Shown in pieces: positions 5,969-7,492 of a DNA stretch of 7,492 bases. Under the pieces are notes generated by a model, which saw only the letters and a program-made list of their open reading frames with translations, made no database searches and was not told the DNA's origin. Where the stretch lies: assembly GCA_013152825.1 (NCBI GenBank), contig JAADFP010000129.1:1-7492 (forward strand). Reading direction: 5' to 3'. Within the stretch, counting starts at the first letter, position 1. Every line of letters starts with the position of its first letter. This DNA is from Caldisericota bacterium (lineage in GTDB: Bacteria; CAIJMQ01; JAADFP01). Made by a program: the position numbers and the translations under genes.

Positions 5969-7492
5969 ATAGAAAGCTAAAGAGTTTCTTGCTTGTCCTG
6001 TTAGCCTTTATCTTTCTTTATGTTTCGTTCAATTTTCTTTTACAGGCACAGAAAGTGAGAGCCCGTTCTTTGCCTGAGGAGAAAACCCTGCAAAAACTCC
6101 CTCCCGAGATTGTCTTTACTACCATTCTTCTGGGAGGATTTCGGGGGATACTGGTGGATTTCCTCTGGATGAGGGCACAGAAACTGCAGGAAGAAGGAAA
6201 ATATTTTGAGCTTGTCCAGCTTAGTGATTGGATTGGGTTGCTGGAGCCCAAAATCCCCCAGATATGGATATTCAATGCCTGGAATCTTGCCTACAATATT
6301 TCTGTAGAATTTCCCACTCCGGAAGAAAGATGGAACTGGGTGTACCAGGGAATCAGGCTTCTCCGGGATAGGGCACTGAAATATATCCCTCATTCTCCCG
6401 AGATTTATAGGGAGCTTTCCTGGATATACTTCAACAAAATTTCTGCCTCTGTGGACGAGTTCAGTCCTTATTACAAGAGAACCTGGGCTAAAATGATGCA
6501 GGATGCGATGGGAAATATAACCCTGGATGAAATGATCCGTTATTCTTCCTATGGTGTGTTGATGAAAGATAAAGAAGTAGCCAAAATAGTGGATGCTTTC
6601 CAGGGTAAGGGGATTGATATCGTTAAAAACTGGGAAAAGGTCTCCAGGAACAATTTCTCCTCACTTCCCAAAGATTTAAAAATCTACTTGAAAACCCCTG
6701 CTTTTCGAAAACTTGAGGCTTACTTGCGAGGGAAAACCCTGCGGGAAAAATACAAGCTTATCCCGGAAGACATGAAAGAGGTGGAAGATAAATACGTCCC
6801 CCTGGACTGGAGGTCAGCGGCTGCGCATGCACTTTATTGGATTGAAGAAGGCAAAAAGAAGGCTTCGATGGGCGGCCTGGAGTATCAGCGGATGGTTTAC
6901 TTCTCTCTTAACCGGTTATTAGAAGCAGGGAAAATAGATTTCCGAAAAGTAGGGAAAGAGGAGATAATGATTACTTCTCCTGACCTGGCGGTGGCTAAAG
7001 TGCTAAACAAATATTACGAGAACATCCTGGCAAGTGTTCCGGAGAACCTCTCTCTCGGCGTGATATCTTCTCATAAAGATTTTCTCCAGAAAGTGATTTT
7101 ACTCTCCTATACTATGCATAACCTTTCTTCTGTGAAATACTATTTTAAATACCTCAAGGAAAAGTATCCCGGGGAGGTGGGGAATCTTACTCTTCCTGCT
7201 TACCTTTCCCGGCAGTTCCTGAGTACGGTAAAGGAGGGGAACGAATCCGAAGTGTATAACCTGCTGGTGGGAATGCTCTACCAGGCTTACTGGTACCTGG
7301 GAGTGGGGGAGAGTGAGCGTTACGTAGGATTAGAATCCATGGCTCGGATAGTATACAATCAAGCTTCCTTGCAGCTGCCCAGATTCCGCAAGGGATTGCC
7401 GCAGTTTGACTACCTCAAAAAGGCGGTACTGGAGAAAGTACTCACCACTTTCCCGCCTGCCATTGCCAAGTCATTACGCTCGCGTCTGGGCA
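5965..7492 (+). CDS. Membrane-anchored helical (TPR-like?) protein of unknown function, 3' truncated
   Basis: The frame is open from 5965 through the last base (509 residues seen, no stop), so the gene continues beyond the window. The start is well supported: AGGGAG at 5954-5959 lies five bases before the ATG, which overlaps the GT2 stop by 4 bases (ATGA). A short basic N-terminus and a hydrophobic segment at about 8-26 form a signal anchor, so the bulk should be extracytoplasmic. The rest is rich in Trp, Tyr, Leu and charged residues and looks all-helical, with repeat-like spacing. Distinctive blocks are LLGGFRGILVDFLWMRAQ (55-72), PQIWIFNAWNLAYNIS (98-113), PEIYRELSWIYFNKI (145-159) and LDWRSAAAHALYW (280-292). 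I recall similar blocks in hypothetical proteins of uncultured bacteria and Planctomycetes/Verrucomicrobia relatives, but cannot verify this here. No catalytic motif is evident. A scaffold, acceptor or assembly role is only a guess. Confidence 0.85.
   Translation, partial: MNRKLKSFLLVLLAFIFLYVSFNFLLQAQKVRARSLPEEKTLQKLPPEIVFTTILLGGFRGILVDFLWMRAQKLQEEGKYFELVQLSDWIGLLEPKIPQIWIFNAWNLAYNISVEFPTPEERWNWVYQGIRLLRDRALKYIPHSPEIYRELSWIYFNKISASVDEFSPYYKRTWAKMMQDAMGNITLDEMIRYSSYGVLMKDKEVAKIVDAFQGKGIDIVKNWEKVSRNNFSSLPKDLKIYLKTPAFRKLEAYLRGKTLREKYKLIPEDMKEVEDKYVPLDWRSAAAHALYWIEEGKKKASMGGLEYQRMVYFSLNRLLEAGKIDFRKVGKEEIMITSPDLAVAKVLNKYYENILASVPENLSLGVISSHKDFLQKVILLSYTMHNLSSVKYYFKYLKEKYPGEVGNLTLPAYLSRQFLSTVKEGNESEVYNLLVGMLYQAYWYLGVGESERYVGLESMARIVYNQASLQLPRFRKGLPQFDYLKKAVLEKVLTTFPPAIAKSLRSRLG

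Noticed and set aside
5669..6393. Minus-strand frames opposite the GT2 gene and the last gene
   Set aside because: The plus-strand reading gives GT2 motifs and an uninterrupted 509-residue frame; the antisense products show nothing recognisable.

Overview
The window reads as one uninterrupted plus-strand operon from a bacterium. All six gene boundaries overlap by 4 to 14 bases and no intergenic gap is visible. Base composition is moderate, A-rich on the coding strand, with many Lys/Glu codons. Nothing here fixes the taxon. The last protein has sequence blocks that I associate, from memory only, with hypothetical proteins of uncultured candidate phyla and the Planctomycetes/Verrucomicrobia/Omnitrophota area, so an environmental genome or metagenome contig is plausible. 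No RNA genes, CRISPR arrays, insertion sequences, clear promoters or intrinsic terminators were seen.

Layout: (1) 1-1656, the 3' part of a heavy-metal (P1B-type) P-type ATPase, cut by the left edge. (2) 1649-2530, an ABC transporter ATPase of the ABC-2 export class with an unusual Lys/Glu-rich tail. (3) 2520-3825, its partner ABC-2 membrane permease with a large extracytoplasmic insert. Its reading frame is broken once, at a run of six C (3218-3223). (4) 3818-5244, a GT-C (PMT/ArnT-like, GT39-type) membrane glycosyltransferase, also broken once, at a tandem duplication of TGATG (4623-4632). (5) 5231-5968, a GT2 polyprenyl-phosphate sugar transferase of the DPM1/GtrB type. (6) 5965-7492, a long membrane-anchored, probably helical-repeat protein of unknown function, cut by the right edge and open to the last base.

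Inferred joint role: the GT2 enzyme would load a sugar onto a polyprenyl phosphate at the inner face of the membrane, and the GT-C enzyme would transfer it to an acceptor at the outer face. The ABC-2 pair would export or remodel something in the same envelope process. The anchored repeat protein could be a scaffold, an acceptor or an assembly factor. The metal ATPase may be a transcriptional passenger.

The most notable observation is that two adjacent genes are each broken by one small lesion. In both cases removing one repeat unit (one C, or one TGATG) restores a smooth full-length protein of about 434 and 473 residues. This could be sequencing error, recent decay, or reversible or programmed frameshifting. 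The sequence alone does not decide between these.
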